The notes under the pieces were generated by a model. The model searched no databases, was not told where the DNA came from, and was given only the letters and a program-made list of their open reading frames with translations. From Baia soyae (lineage in GTDB: Bacteria > Bacillota > Bacilli > Thermoactinomycetales > Thermoactinomycetaceae): DNA of 64,000 nucleotides. Where the stretch lies: NCBI RefSeq assembly GCF_004341445.1, contig NZ_SLXV01000001.1, positions 114,638 to 178,637 of the forward strand, given 5' to 3'. This document shows positions 36,711 through 48,772 of the stretch, piece after piece. A program made the translations under genes and the position numbers. How positions within the stretch are numbered: the first letter of the stretch is position 1; every line of letters starts with the position of its first letter.

Positions 36711-38642
36711 ATGAATTTTCGTCAGTTTGCATTTAATAATGTCAAACGTAACTCACGTGCATACTCTGCTTACTTTTTAAGTAGTGCGTTTGCCGTTATG
36801 ATCTTTTTTACTTATGCGTTATTTATTTATCATCCCGAATTAGCAAAGTCAGACCTCGGTGAGGCTACGAAGATGGGGATGAAAGCAGCGTCTTATGTGA
36901 CATTTGTATTCTCATTTTTATTTGTCCTTTATTCGATTAGTGCTTTCTTGAAAATCAGGAATAAAGAGTTTGGTGTTTTAACGATTTTAGGAGCACAGCG
37001 AAATCAGATTAATAAGCTAGTTTTCCTAGAAAATATATTGATTGGCTTTGGGGCGATTGTGACAGGAATTTTAGGTGGGCTTCTCTTTTCGAAAATATTT
37101 CTTATCTACGGATCTAAGGTAGTAGAGAAGGAGCTTTCACTGTACCTACCACTTAAAGCAATGGGACTTACAGTAGCATCATTTGCAGCTTTATATATCG
37201 TGATTTCTTTCATAACCCTGTTCTTCATCCGGCAAAAAAGAGCACTTGAGCTGTTGATGGGGACAAGTAAACCGAAGACAGAACCGAAAGCTCATATCTT
37301 ACTTGTTCTGTTGTCAGTTGGCTTAATCGGCTCTGCATACTACCTATTGTATAAAGAATTTGAGAATATCTTCTGGGCTCTTGGGCTTGGGATCATCGGA
37401 ACTTATTTCTTCTTTACTCAACTAAGTGTGTACTTGATGAGACTATTGAAAAGGAGTAAATCCTTCTTTTGGAAGGGTACGAGAATGTTATGGGTTTCTG
37501 AGATGGCTTATAAGATCAAAGATAATGCTCGGATGTTTTTTATGGTTACGATTGTGACCGCGATGGCTTCTGCTGGAGTAGGGCTTGTTTACTCCTTTGA
37601 TCAAGATGCGAAAACCCGATTTAAAGAGACACCGTTTGCTATTGAATTTAATCTGTTTAAAGAGTATAAAAACTGGGAAGGTGAAATGAAGAAGATTGAT
37701 CAAGAACTACAAGGTGCAGGACTCAAATTTGATAAGGTGATTAGTAAAGAGGTAGGTCTTGAGCTTGGTAATAAACAGTATGTAACGGTTATAAAAGAGT
37801 CTGAGTATACTCAATTGGCTAAGGTGCTTGGGCGAAAAGCTCCACAAAAATTGAAGTCTAACGAGGCGATCTTCCTAGCTAGTACACAATCAAAGGAACC
37901 GGAAAAAGTAAAAGTCGGACAAAAAGTATCGACATATAATCTCCAAATCGTAGGAGACATTGAAAAGTCGATAAATTACGCTTCTAAATTAGTGGTAAGT
38001 GATGAAACCTATAAACAAATTCTAGCAGATCAAGTAGAAAAAGCAGAGCAAGCAAAAGAAGACGATCGTCCACAGGAAAGTACATCTGTGTATTATCATG
38101 TTCCTGCTTGGTCTAATAAAGACTTTCCTACTTCCGATTCTGTTCAAGCGAAACTGAGTAACAAGTTGCAAAAAATGGGCCAAGAGCAGGAAGATAGCTT
38201 TATTGACACTCGGGCAGGGATGTATATTAGCTTCCAACAAGCACGTAGTATATTCTCCTTTATCGGTCTCTTTATGGCAGCTGTGTTCTCCGTTGCTTCA
38301 GCTAGTTTCCTATACTTTAAGCTGTATACAGATCTAAATCAGGATCAACGAATGTACCATATGCTTTCCAAAGTGGGATTAAGCACAAGAGATATGAAAC
38401 GAACCAGTACGATTCAAATTGCGATGTTGTTCTTCATACCGATTATCGTTGCTGGAGTGGAAGCTGGAATTGGCTTACAGATTTTAAATAAACATATGGG
38501 TGCTATATCTGTAATGGATATGGTAACCCCATCCATAATTGGGATCTCTGGATTCTTTGTAGTTCAAGTTATCTACTTCTTCATTGTACGTGCTATTTAT
38601 CTAAGACAAGTAAGTAAAGTTATGATTTCGACTGGAAAATAA
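36711..38642 (+). CDS. BceB/FtsX-type ABC transporter permease
   Basis: A 643-residue membrane protein with the BceB layout: one N-terminal membrane helix (SSAFAVMIFFTYALF), groups of helices to about residue 300, a large extracellular domain of roughly 200 residues (about 305-510), and four C-terminal helices. The family exports or detoxifies antimicrobial peptides and signals to a BceS-type kinase. No ATPase, kinase or regulator gene lies next to it, so its partners are elsewhere or lost. RBS TAGGAGGA. Confidence 0.85.
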   Translation: MNFRQFAFNNVKRNSRAYSAYFLSSAFAVMIFFTYALFIYHPELAKSDLGEATKMGMKAASYVTFVFSFLFVLYSISAFLKIRNKEFGVLTILGAQRNQINKLVFLENILIGFGAIVTGILGGLLFSKIFLIYGSKVVEKELSLYLPLKAMGLTVASFAALYIVISFITLFFIRQKRALELLMGTSKPKTEPKAHILLVLLSVGLIGSAYYLLYKEFENIFWALGLGIIGTYFFFTQLSVYLMRLLKRSKSFFWKGTRMLWVSEMAYKIKDNARMFFMVTIVTAMASAGVGLVYSFDQDAKTRFKETPFAIEFNLFKEYKNWEGEMKKIDQELQGAGLKFDKVISKEVGLELGNKQYVTVIKESEYTQLAKVLGRKAPQKLKSNEAIFLASTQSKEPEKVKVGQKVSTYNLQIVGDIEKSINYASKLVVSDETYKQILADQVEKAEQAKEDDRPQESTSVYYHVPAWSNKDFPTSDSVQAKLSNKLQKMGQEQEDSFIDTRAGMYISFQQARSIFSFIGLFMAAVFSVASASFLYFKLYTDLNQDQRMYHMLSKVGLSTRDMKRTSTIQIAMLFFIPIIVAGVEAGIGLQILNKHMGAISVMDMVTPSIIGISGFFVVQVIYFFIVRAIYLRQVSKVMISTGK

Positions 38643-38665
38643 CACAGCATGATAACGGAGGTCAC

Positions 38666-38884
38666 ATGATGAAAAAAGATAAATCAGTTGCCTATATTTT
38701 GCTCATCTTTCTAGGTGGTTTCATCGGATTGCATCGTTTTTATTTGGGAAAAGTAGCAACCGGGATTCTCTATCTGCTGACAGGTGGATTGCTCGGGATC
38801 GGCTGGCTTTACGATCTATTTACCCTTGGAAGACAAGTAGATGATTATAACGTTCGATTTGCATATCGAAATCGAGTTGCGTAG
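38666..38884 (+). CDS. TM2 domain protein
   Basis: 72 residues, almost all TM2 domain: VAYILLIFLGGFIGLHRFYLG (first helix with the conserved G-hRFY motif) and GILYLLTGGLLGIGWLYDLFTL (second helix), then a short tail. It begins with ATG ATG after GGAGGTC. Function of the family is unknown in bacteria. It is 23 bases downstream of the permease and may be cotranscribed. Confidence 0.85.
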   Translation: MMKKDKSVAYILLIFLGGFIGLHRFYLGKVATGILYLLTGGLLGIGWLYDLFTLGRQVDDYNVRFAYRNRVA

Positions 38885-38897
38885 AGAATTAATTGTG

Positions 38898-38932
38898 AAA
38901 TGGTGTGATCATTATGATCACACCATTTTTTT
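38898..38932 (+). terminator. Terminator after the TM2 gene
   Basis: Perfect 14-bp stem AAATGGTGTGATCA / TGATCACACCATTT (38898-38911 and 38915-38928) with a 3-base loop and a trailing T run. Confidence 0.85.
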
Positions 38933-38969
38933 ATATGGGCATGCATGAGAGCTGTCTTTGCGAATAGAA

Positions 38970-39791
38970 ATGGGTTATGTACAAATAAATCTAAGGGAGT
39001 GTACCTTTTGGAGCAGACTGTATTATCCATCTCGAAACGAAAATGCTCACTTCGATGTCTTAATCAACCAACGGAATGCTTGGTTATGGCAAAGTATGCA
39101 CCAGAATAATTAGGAAGAATATACATTTAATATTTTTGATCGCTTTCTAGATTTAGACCATACTTATTTGGATTTTGGTGCGTTTATCGGACCTACTGTG
39201 TTGTACGCGGCCCATAGGGCCAAGCATGTATATGCAGTAGAGCCAGATCCAGTTGCTTTTGGAGAATTGAAGATAAATGTAAGTTTAAATTCACCGATCA
39301 CTTCTAAAGTAACACTGATTAATTCGGCTATGTCTGGAAAGACTGGAGCTTCACAGTTGTACACAAGAGGTATGTTCGGTAACGCTGTTTCAAGTCTCAT
39401 GCCCACCGTTTCTGATGTTTCATGTGAAGTACAGTGTATTACAATAGCTGACTTAATTAGCCAGTATAATATCCGAGATGTGAACTTTGTGAAAATGGAT
39501 ATCGAAGGTGGTGAATATACCTTAATTCTATGTTTGCAGGAATTTTTAGAAGAGAAAAGACCCACTTTCTATGTATCATTTCACGCTCCATTTCTCAAAG
39601 AAAATATTAGTCTACAAGGACTTAGCGGAATGGAAGCACAAAACCGCTTTGAACAAATAAGTAAAAATGTGTTGGGAGTCCTCCGTATGTATAAGTATAT
39701 ATATGATAATCATGGGAATTTGCTTAATGAGGAGGATATACGGGACAGAGATTATAATGGCGAGTTTGTATTTACGGACGAACGTTGGTAA
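38970..39791 (+). pseudogene. FkbM-family methyltransferase interrupted by an in-frame TAG
   Basis: The segment from 39168 encodes a SAM-binding FkbM domain (YLDFGAFIGPTVLY, YAVEPDPVAFGEL, FVKMDIEGGEY). The same frame is open upstream and family-like (EEYTFNIFDRFLDLDHTY), but a TAG at 39111-39113 breaks it. Before the TAG the frame continues as AHFDVLINQRNAWLWQ back to an ATG at 38970. A TGG-to-TAG change (Trp to stop, giving NNWEEYTF) explains it simply. The original start may be TTG 39008, which has an RBS (AGGGAG) but sits in another frame, so an early frameshift is also possible. Confidence 0.75.
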
Positions 39792-39914
39792 TACGATTGG
39801 ACTTAATTGGATACGAGGCCAAGATATAAGATATTCTTGGTTTTTTAAGTGGCGAAAAGATCGTCACACTAATAGCGTTTGGAATATCCTAGGCTAGAAA
39901 AATAGAAGTTCTAG

Positions 39915-42608
<2,694 letters not shown>

Positions 42609-42632
42609 TAAATATCACTTCACTCTTATACA

Positions 42633-42684
42633 AAACTAGCCTGTAAATCGTATTGTCGATTTACAGGCTAGTTTCAATTTTTTT
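42633..42684 (+). terminator. Terminator after the collagen-like gene
   Basis: Perfect 18-bp stem AAACTAGCCTGTAAATCG / CGATTTACAGGCTAGTTT (42633-42650 and 42657-42674) with a 6-base loop and a nearby T run. Confidence 0.85.
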
Positions 42685-42754
42685 ATGGCAAATTGGTTAT
42701 ACTCCTTTATTAGACGACAAACAAACTTTATTCAAGAGTGGGAGTTACATACAA

Positions 42755-43774
42755 ATGAAAACAAACAAATCCAAAGGAGCATGGAAAAAAAGAATGCTCA
42801 TCACTTTCATCACCATTATCGGACTAGCTATTTCAGGAGTTAGTTATTGGAACCTTTCTCCCGTTCCAAAATCATTTTTGATTAAACGAGCATTTGAAGG
42901 TGGCCTATTTGCTCCATCTGCTGTACATGGCGATGCTGAAACGAAGACGACAATCGTCAAGGATATCGATTATGATTCCAAATTTCCAGATGGTACATTA
43001 GATATCATCTATCCGAAAAATCGTACAGGAGAAACTCCAACTATTTTTTGGGTACATGGTGGTGGATTTGTCGGAGGGGATAAATCAAGTATTACTGGCT
43101 ATGCGGTAGAATTGGCCTCCCATGGCTATACCGTGGTAAATATCAACTATGCCCTTGCCCCAAAAAGAAAATATCCTACACCTGTTCTGCAACTAGGTGA
43201 AGCATATGAATACATGAAGAAAAATGATAAGAAATATAACGTAAACCTAGATCGAGTTTATTTTGCTGGAGACTCTGCGGGAGCCCAAATATCAAGCCAA
43301 TTCGTTAACATTCAGACGTCAAACGAATATGCAAAATTAAACAAGATAGATGCGGTTGTAGATCCGACTACGATCAAAGGTATGTTGCTATTTTGCGGTC
43401 CGTACAATATGCCGAATCTAGCTAAGATGGAAACGAGTAAAAAGATACAAGACTTTTTACGTACCACTGGATGGGCGTACTTGGGTCGAAAAGATTGGGA
43501 AGGGTTACCGGAAGTAAAGATCGCGGCCGTATTAAATCATGTCACCGAAAAATTCCCTCCTTCCTTTATCACCGATGGAAACAAGGGATCGTTTGAAGAT
43601 CAAGGAAGAGCACTAGCTAAGGCACTGCAAAGCAAAGGCGTATATGTAGATGCTCTTTTCTTTGATAAAAAAGAGTTTGGTGAGTTAGCACATGAATTTC
43701 AATTTAAAATGAATACGCCAGCAGGACAAAAAACCTTTAATCAAGTTCTAGAATTTTTAAGCAAAAAGCGATGA
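42755..43774 (+). CDS. Membrane-anchored alpha/beta hydrolase (HSL-type esterase/lipase)
   Basis: 339 residues from ATG 42755 (RBS GTGGGAG). One N-terminal membrane helix (LITFITIIGLAISGVSYW) is followed by an alpha/beta-hydrolase domain with the oxyanion motif VHGGGF and the nucleophile elbow GDSAGA; a C-terminal His lies in the segment ELAHEF. These mark a hormone-sensitive-lipase-like carboxylesterase. The substrate is unknown. An upstream in-frame start at 42653 falls inside the terminator and is rejected. Confidence 0.85.
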   Translation: MKTNKSKGAWKKRMLITFITIIGLAISGVSYWNLSPVPKSFLIKRAFEGGLFAPSAVHGDAETKTTIVKDIDYDSKFPDGTLDIIYPKNRTGETPTIFWVHGGGFVGGDKSSITGYAVELASHGYTVVNINYALAPKRKYPTPVLQLGEAYEYMKKNDKKYNVNLDRVYFAGDSAGAQISSQFVNIQTSNEYAKLNKIDAVVDPTTIKGMLLFCGPYNMPNLAKMETSKKIQDFLRTTGWAYLGRKDWEGLPEVKIAAVLNHVTEKFPPSFITDGNKGSFEDQGRALAKALQSKGVYVDALFFDKKEFGELAHEFQFKMNTPAGQKTFNQVLEFLSKKR

Positions 43775-43844
43775 ACCCTTCTGTATAAATCCGAAAACGG
43801 TGTTACAATATACGCATACCTTTGACGAGGAGAGGAAGTCCATT

Positions 43845-44963
43845 ATGATTAACCAACAAAGAATACTTGATGAATTTATTGAACTTGTACAAGTGGACAG
43901 CGAAACAGGGGACGAGCGTGCGATTTGTGACCTGTTGAAACAGAAATTAACCGATCTAGGCCTAGAAGTAGTGGAAGATGGATCAGCAGCTGTGACCCAA
44001 TACGGTGCAGGTAACCTGATTGCCACTCTGAAAGGGTCGGTGGAAGATGCCCCTACGATTTACTTTACTTCCCACATGGATACCGTTACACCAGGAAAAG
44101 GGATCAAGCCTATCATCAAAGATGACCATATCTACTCTGATGGAACCACAATTCTAGGTAGTGACGATAAAGCGGGCTTAGCAGCCATCTTAGAAGGAAT
44201 TCGTGTGCTAAAAGAGCAGAAGGTGGCTCATGGTACGATTCAATTAGTTTTAACAATCGGAGAAGAGTCTGGCTTAGTAGGTGCCCGCCACTTAGAACGA
44301 CAATATGTAAAAGCGGACTTCGGCTTTGCTTTAGACTCGAATGGGCCTGTGGGAGAGATCATCGTAAGCGCACCATCCCAAGTGAAGATTCTTGCTCGCA
44401 TCCACGGTCGTGCGGCGCATGCAGGCGTGAATCCGGAAGCAGGAATTAGTGCCATTCAAGTGGCTAGCCGTGCCATTTCCCGTATGCCTCTAGGGCGGAT
44501 TGATGAAGAAACCACAGCAAACATTGGTAGCTTCCATGGAGGTACTGCAACCAACATCGTGACAGAATACGTAGAAATCCTAGCGGAGGCTCGTAGCCGT
44601 AATGAAGAAAAGCTTCAGCAGCAAGTAGAAAAAATGATACAAGGATTTAAGTCCGCAGCCGCTGACTTCGGTGCAACAGCTGATGTAGAAACCAATGTCC
44701 TCTATCCAGGTTTTTCTTTCACAGAAGAAGACCTAGTTGTCCAAAAAGCAGTTGCGGCTGTGAAACGGATTGGTCGTACACCAGCGATTGGTGGAAGCGG
44801 CGGAGGTAGTGATGCCAACGTAATAGCCGGATACGGCATTCCAACTGTCAACTTTGGAATTGGATATAAGAAAATACATACCACCGAAGAGCATATGCCG
44901 ATCGAAGAGCTTAACAAAGCGGCTGAGTTGTTTGTAGCAGTAGCCCAGGAATGTGCTGAATAA
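43845..44963 (+). CDS. yqjE: M20-family metallopeptidase, YqjE/PepT-like
   Basis: Zinc-dependent peptidase of 372 residues from ATG 43845 (RBS GAGGAGA). Metal and catalytic motifs: YFTSHMDTVTPG, ILGSDDKAGLAA, GEESGLVGARHL, DSNGPVGE, and SGGGSDANVIAG plus HTTEEHMP at the C-terminus. An M20 dimerisation domain lies in the middle (HAGVNPEAG). Close in length and motifs to Bacillus YqjE, which there directly follows yqjD; here 7 kb of accessory genes separate them. Confidence 0.92.
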   Translation: MINQQRILDEFIELVQVDSETGDERAICDLLKQKLTDLGLEVVEDGSAAVTQYGAGNLIATLKGSVEDAPTIYFTSHMDTVTPGKGIKPIIKDDHIYSDGTTILGSDDKAGLAAILEGIRVLKEQKVAHGTIQLVLTIGEESGLVGARHLERQYVKADFGFALDSNGPVGEIIVSAPSQVKILARIHGRAAHAGVNPEAGISAIQVASRAISRMPLGRIDEETTANIGSFHGGTATNIVTEYVEILAEARSRNEEKLQQQVEKMIQGFKSAAADFGATADVETNVLYPGFSFTEEDLVVQKAVAAVKRIGRTPAIGGSGGGSDANVIAGYGIPTVNFGIGYKKIHTTEEHMPIEELNKAAELFVAVAQECAE

Positions 44964-45020
44964 GAAAAAAAGATATGTTCCATTTTTTCATGGACTTATT
45001 TCATGTAAAAAACCCTGACT

Positions 45021-45047
45021 AAACCCTGACTTATGCAGGGTTTTTTT
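45021..45047 (+). terminator. Terminator after yqjE
   Basis: Stem AAACCCTG / CAGGGTTT (45021-45028 and 45036-45043) with a T run. An extra copy of AACCCTGACT just upstream could form an alternative pairing. Confidence 0.8.
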
Positions 45048-45136
45048 CTTTTGTTTAAGAAAAGGAGGAAATGGTGTATGAACCAATCTTTCTTTGGAAA
45101 AATAACGCTAATACAACGAAACAGGAGACAGAAAAT

Positions 45137-46318
45137 ATGAATGTGGTCTTTTTCTTTACAGGATTACTTTTGGTGTTTGTATTAGGCTATATTGCTAGTA
45201 ATAATCGAAGAGATATTAAGCTGAAGCCGATTGTTGTGATGTTAGTGGTAGAGGGGATTTTGACCTTCTTCATGTTGAGTACAAAAATTGGAATTACCAT
45301 TGTGTCCGGTGTTTCCAAAGCATTCCACAAGCTAGTGGTGCTGGGAATCAGTGGTGTCGATTTTGTATTCGGTGGGTTAGAGAACAACGGAGCGTCTACT
45401 TTTTTCCTTGATGTACTATTGCCGATTATTTTTATCTCGGTGTTAATCGGGATCTTAAGTCATTATCACATACTGCCATATATCATTCGGATGATCGGAC
45501 TCGGCTTAAGCAAGTTAAACGGTATGGGAAAGCTAGAGAACTATGTAGCCGTCTCTTCCGCGATATTGGGACAATCTGAAGTGTTTCTTACCACTAAAAA
45601 GCAACTTGGGTTAATATCGAAGCGGCGTCTTTACACGTTATGTACCTCGGCGATGAGTGCTGTTAGTATTGCGATTGTCGGGGCATATATGACGATGGTG
45701 GATCCTAAGTATGTGGTCGTAGCCATTATCATCAACATCTTTTCCGCGCTTATCATTGCCAATCTCATTAATCCCTACGATATTGGAGATGAGGACGATT
45801 TAGCAATCGAGCAATCAGCAGAGAAGATGAATCTCTTTCAAGCTATTAGCGAGAGCATTATGGATGGTTTGAAAGTGGCGATTATCGTCGCCGCGATGTT
45901 AGTTGGTTATATCGCTTTAATCAACTTCATTAACTACTTGTTTATGTTCGTTTTCCACATATCCTTCCAAACCATACTCGGTTACATCTTTGCACCAGTT
46001 GCCTTCTTGATGGGAGTTCCTTATGGAGAAGCAGTGAAAGCAGGCAGTGTGATGGCGACCAAACTGGTAACCAATGAATTTGTGGCCATGCTTGACTTCC
46101 AAAATGTATCCAAGCAACTATCCGCTAAAACCGTCGGGATCGTCTCCGTCTTCCTAGTCAGCTTCGCCAACTTTAGCTCGATTGGGATTATTACAGGTGC
46201 GATTAAGGCATTGAATGAGAAGAAGGGGGATGAGGTTGCGAAGTTTGGTTTGAAATTATTGTACGGTTCTACCTTAGCGTCAATCTTATCGGGTACGATT
46301 GTTGGATTGTTTTTGTAG
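45137..46318 (+). CDS. nupC: Concentrative nucleoside transporter NupC
   Basis: CNT-family, ion-coupled nucleoside uptake. 393 residues from ATG 45137 (RBS AGGAGA), giving a hydrophobic start MNVVFFFTGLLLVFVLGYIA. An in-frame start at 45071-45074 with a very strong RBS would add 22 hydrophilic residues and cannot be excluded. Motifs: GVDFVFGG, the LGQSEVFL nucleoside-binding block, a six-or-more-helix core and the C-terminal NFSSIGIITGAIKAL. Confidence 0.92.
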   Translation: MNVVFFFTGLLLVFVLGYIASNNRRDIKLKPIVVMLVVEGILTFFMLSTKIGITIVSGVSKAFHKLVVLGISGVDFVFGGLENNGASTFFLDVLLPIIFISVLIGILSHYHILPYIIRMIGLGLSKLNGMGKLENYVAVSSAILGQSEVFLTTKKQLGLISKRRLYTLCTSAMSAVSIAIVGAYMTMVDPKYVVVAIIINIFSALIIANLINPYDIGDEDDLAIEQSAEKMNLFQAISESIMDGLKVAIIVAAMLVGYIALINFINYLFMFVFHISFQTILGYIFAPVAFLMGVPYGEAVKAGSVMATKLVTNEFVAMLDFQNVSKQLSAKTVGIVSVFLVSFANFSSIGIITGAIKALNEKKGDEVAKFGLKLLYGSTLASILSGTIVGLFL

Positions 46319-46327
46319 GAATGAGAG

Positions 46328-46370
46328 AAGAACATCCTGTCTAGATGAGTCTAGATAGGATGTTCTTTTA
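46328..46370 (+). terminator. Terminator after nupC
   Basis: Imperfect 18-bp stem (46328-46345 with 46350-46367; AAGAACATCC pairs with GGATGTTCTT) with a 4-base loop and T run. Confidence 0.8.
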
Positions 46371-46434
46371 AGTAGAGAAAAGAAGATTAGAAAAGAAAAC
46401 GATTGATGTAAGCGTTAAAACGAACAATAGAGGA

Positions 46435-46440
46435 TATAAT
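46435..46440 (+). promoter_or_regulatory. -10 box of the kdp transcript
   Basis: Consensus TATAAT about 85 bases upstream of the riboswitch core. No good -35 lies at 16-18 bases, so the promoter may be weak or need help. Confidence 0.4.
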
Positions 46441-46517
46441 GTGCCTATTTTTCGTCTTAAATGCGTCTGTACAGTCGCTTATTATGGGAGTAAGATTAGT
46501 TCAATTTCATATAAACA

Positions 46518-46700
46518 TCTTTTCCCTATAATCGCTGAATTCCAATGGAAACGGGGGAACCAACTGTGGTGGACTGTGGACCACAAGGGGTGAATCTTAT
46601 CAAATGAAGCCTATTTGATGAGTAGGGTGACTCTCAGCACCCGAATCCGTCAGCTAACCTCGTAAGCGTAGTGAGAGGGGGGTTATTTGTTGTGGGTATA
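46518..46700 (+). ncRNA. c-di-AMP riboswitch (ydaO-yuaA type)
   Basis: The leader carries the conserved ydaO pieces in order: CGCTGAATTCCAATGGAAACG, GGGGGAACCAA, AAGGGGTGAATC, AGGGTGACTCTCAGCACCC, GAATCCGTCAGCTAACCTCG and a closing GTGAGAGG. This class binds cyclic di-AMP, and ligand binding normally stops expression. It lies upstream of the kdp potassium-pump genes, a known target type, and is followed by an intrinsic terminator, as expected of an off-switch. Confidence 0.93.
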
Positions 46701-46707
46701 TTAGATT

Positions 46708-46740
46708 AAAGCCAACAGGATAACCACCTGTTGGCTTTTT
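46708..46740 (+). terminator. Riboswitch-controlled terminator upstream of kdp
   Basis: Stem AAAGCCAACAGG / CCTGTTGGCTTT (46708-46719 and 46727-46738) with a 7-base loop and five T. It comes directly after the c-di-AMP aptamer and before the operon, so it is probably the expression platform. Confidence 0.88.
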
Positions 46741-46857
46741 GCGTGTAAAAAAAAACTATTTCTATGGGTACGAATGGATTCTGATGTTAGTACGAAAGCT
46801 CTACTTATATATGAAATAACTGAGAAAATATACGATTTGGGAAGCGGAGGATTGTTC

Positions 46858-46959
46858 TTGTTAGATATTGCGATGATCGGGTTACTTGCCATAGCGTTTG
46901 CTTTATTTTATGGATTTACAATCTGGTGTCACCGGGTAGAGAGCGGAGGAGAAAAATAG
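46858..46959 (+). CDS. Small single-helix membrane protein preceding kdpF
   Basis: A 33-residue peptide from TTG 46858, 7 bases after GGAGG: a hydrophobic helix (IAMIGLLAIAFALFYGFTIW) with the tail CHRVESGGEK. An in-frame ATG at 46774 would make 61 residues but lacks an RBS. The stop codon overlaps the kdpF start by one base, which supports real translation. From memory, similar unnamed small proteins ending in a Trp-x-Cys-x-Arg-type helix end occur before kdp genes elsewhere. Function unknown; a Kdp accessory subunit is an inference. Confidence 0.55.
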   Translation: MLDIAMIGLLAIAFALFYGFTIWCHRVESGGEK

Positions 46960-47039
46960 TGATTTGGCTTATGGGTGCTGTTACGCTCGCAATTTTTGTA
47001 TATCTAGTCTATGCATTACTTTATCCTGAGAAATTTTAA
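46959..47039 (+). CDS. kdpF: KdpF subunit
   Basis: A 26-residue membrane peptide starting at a GTG that overlaps the previous stop, with RBS CGGAGGAG. The sequence is one helix (LMGAVTLAIFVYLVYALLY) with the family C-terminus LYPEKF. KdpF stabilises the KdpABC potassium-pumping ATPase. kdpA follows after 28 bases. Confidence 0.88.
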   Translation: MIWLMGAVTLAIFVYLVYALLYPEKF

Positions 47040-47067
47040 ACATAACCAATGAGAGGATTTTTGCACA

Positions 47068-48753
47068 ATGGGAAATGCTACTTTGCAGTTTCTGCTTGTC
47101 TTGATGTTACTATTTGTGGTTGCAGTGCCATTAGCTAAATATTTACATCTCGCTTTTTCGAAGGAGACAACGAAGTTAGATCGCTTTTTCTCCCCTTTTG
47201 AAAAGCTTATCTATCGAGTGGCAGGGATTAAGAATTTAGAGGAGACCGGTTGGAAAAAGTATTCAGTTTCCTTACTTTTTGCGAATGCCGCTCTTTTAGG
47301 GATTGCCTATCTGCTCTTGCGGTTACAGAATTTATTACCGCTGAATCCCGGCAAGATTGCCAATATGGAACCGACTCTCTCTTTTAATACAGCAGTTAGT
47401 TTTATGACGAATACGAACTTGCAACATTATAGCGGAGAGACAGGTCTTACGATCTTAACGCAAATGATTTTCGTGACGATGATGATGTTTACCTCTGCGG
47501 CAACAGGCTTAGCGGTAGCGATTGCCGTGATTAGGGCCCTATCAAGCAAAGGAAAAACGATTGGGAACTTTTATCAAGACTACGTTAGGGCCATTATTCG
47601 TATTCTGCTTCCACTTGCTGTGGTTGTAACATTGTTTCTTGTCGCATTCGGTGTACCACAAACATTGGATGCAAGAACCACGGTTACGACACTAGAAGGA
47701 AATACACAGAACATCGCGTTGGGACCTGTAGCTTCTCTAGAGTCGATCAAGCACATCGGGACAAATGGTGGCGGATTCTTTGGAGTCAACTCGGCTCATC
47801 CGTTTGAGAACCCAAATGCCGTTACCAATCTTCTGCAAATCTTGGCTATGTGGTGTATTCCTGCCGCTCTACCTATCACCTATGGAATGATGGTGAAGAA
47901 TCGGAAGCAGGGCTGGGTATTATTTGGAACCATGCTAGCTATCTTTTTAGTTATGCTCACTGTGATTTATTGTGCTGAACAAGCAGGGAACCCGGCATTA
48001 AATAAGCTAGGATTTTCCTCGGCTCAAGGGAGTATGGAAGGAAAAGAGGTACGGTTTGGGATACCGCTTTCCAGCTTCTTTACTGCATTAACCACTGCGG
48101 CCACCACAGGTACCGTTAATAATATGCATGATACGCTTACTCCAATCGGTAGCCTTGTTCCATTTGGATTGATGATGCTAAACAATGTGTTTGGAGGAGA
48201 AGGTGTTGGATTTGTCAACCTGTTGATGTATGCGATTCTGGCGGTTTTCTTAGCGGGACTCATGGTAGGTCGTACGCCCGAATTTTTAGGACGAAAAATC
48301 GAACCACGTGAAATGAAGTTGATTGTGATTGCCTTACTGATTCATCCGCTGATTATCTTAGGACCATCTGCGATTGCCTTTATGACCCATCTCGGAACGG
48401 ATGCTATCAGCAATGCAGGCTTCCATGGAATCTCGCAAGTAGTGTATGAGTTTACATCAGCGGGAGCAAATAATGGTTCGGGATTTGAAGGTTTAGGAGA
48501 TAATACGCCTTTTTGGAATATCTCCACAGGGATTGTGATGCTACTCGGACGCTATGTTTCGATCATTGCTCTATTAGCAGTAGCTGGCTCGTTAACACAG
48601 AAGCAACCTGTACCAGAGACGATGGGTACATTCCGTACTGATAATGCAACATTCGGGGCGATTTTGATCGGAACAGTACTCATTATCGGTGCCCTTACCT
48701 TTTTTCCAGTCCTCGTTCTAGGTCCGATTGCTGAGTTTTTGTCCATTCGTTAA
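47068..48753 (+). CDS. kdpA: Potassium-transporting ATPase subunit A
   Basis: The potassium channel-like subunit of the high-affinity Kdp pump, 561 residues, about ten membrane helices. Selectivity-loop motifs are visible: [46 protein letters not shown] and [24 protein letters not shown]. It is part of kdpFABC-D under riboswitch control. Confidence 0.97.
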   Translation: MGNATLQFLLVLMLLFVVAVPLAKYLHLAFSKETTKLDRFFSPFEKLIYRVAGIKNLEETGWKKYSVSLLFANAALLGIAYLLLRLQNLLPLNPGKIANMEPTLSFNTAVSFMTNTNLQHYSGETGLTILTQMIFVTMMMFTSAATGLAVAIAVIRALSSKGKTIGNFYQDYVRAIIRILLPLAVVVTLFLVAFGVPQTLDARTTVTTLEGNTQNIALGPVASLESIKHIGTNGGGFFGVNSAHPFENPNAVTNLLQILAMWCIPAALPITYGMMVKNRKQGWVLFGTMLAIFLVMLTVIYCAEQAGNPALNKLGFSSAQGSMEGKEVRFGIPLSSFFTALTTAATTGTVNNMHDTLTPIGSLVPFGLMMLNNVFGGEGVGFVNLLMYAILAVFLAGLMVGRTPEFLGRKIEPREMKLIVIALLIHPLIILGPSAIAFMTHLGTDAISNAGFHGISQVVYEFTSAGANNGSGFEGLGDNTPFWNISTGIVMLLGRYVSIIALLAVAGSLTQKQPVPETMGTFRTDNATFGAILIGTVLIIGALTFFPVLVLGPIAEFLSIR

Positions 48754-48772
48754 AAGGGAGAGAAATTACAAA

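Noticed and set aside
45021..45047. Riboswitch upstream of nupC
   Set aside because: Only a simple terminator hairpin with a repeated AACCCTGACT is seen; no purine-riboswitch core could be found.
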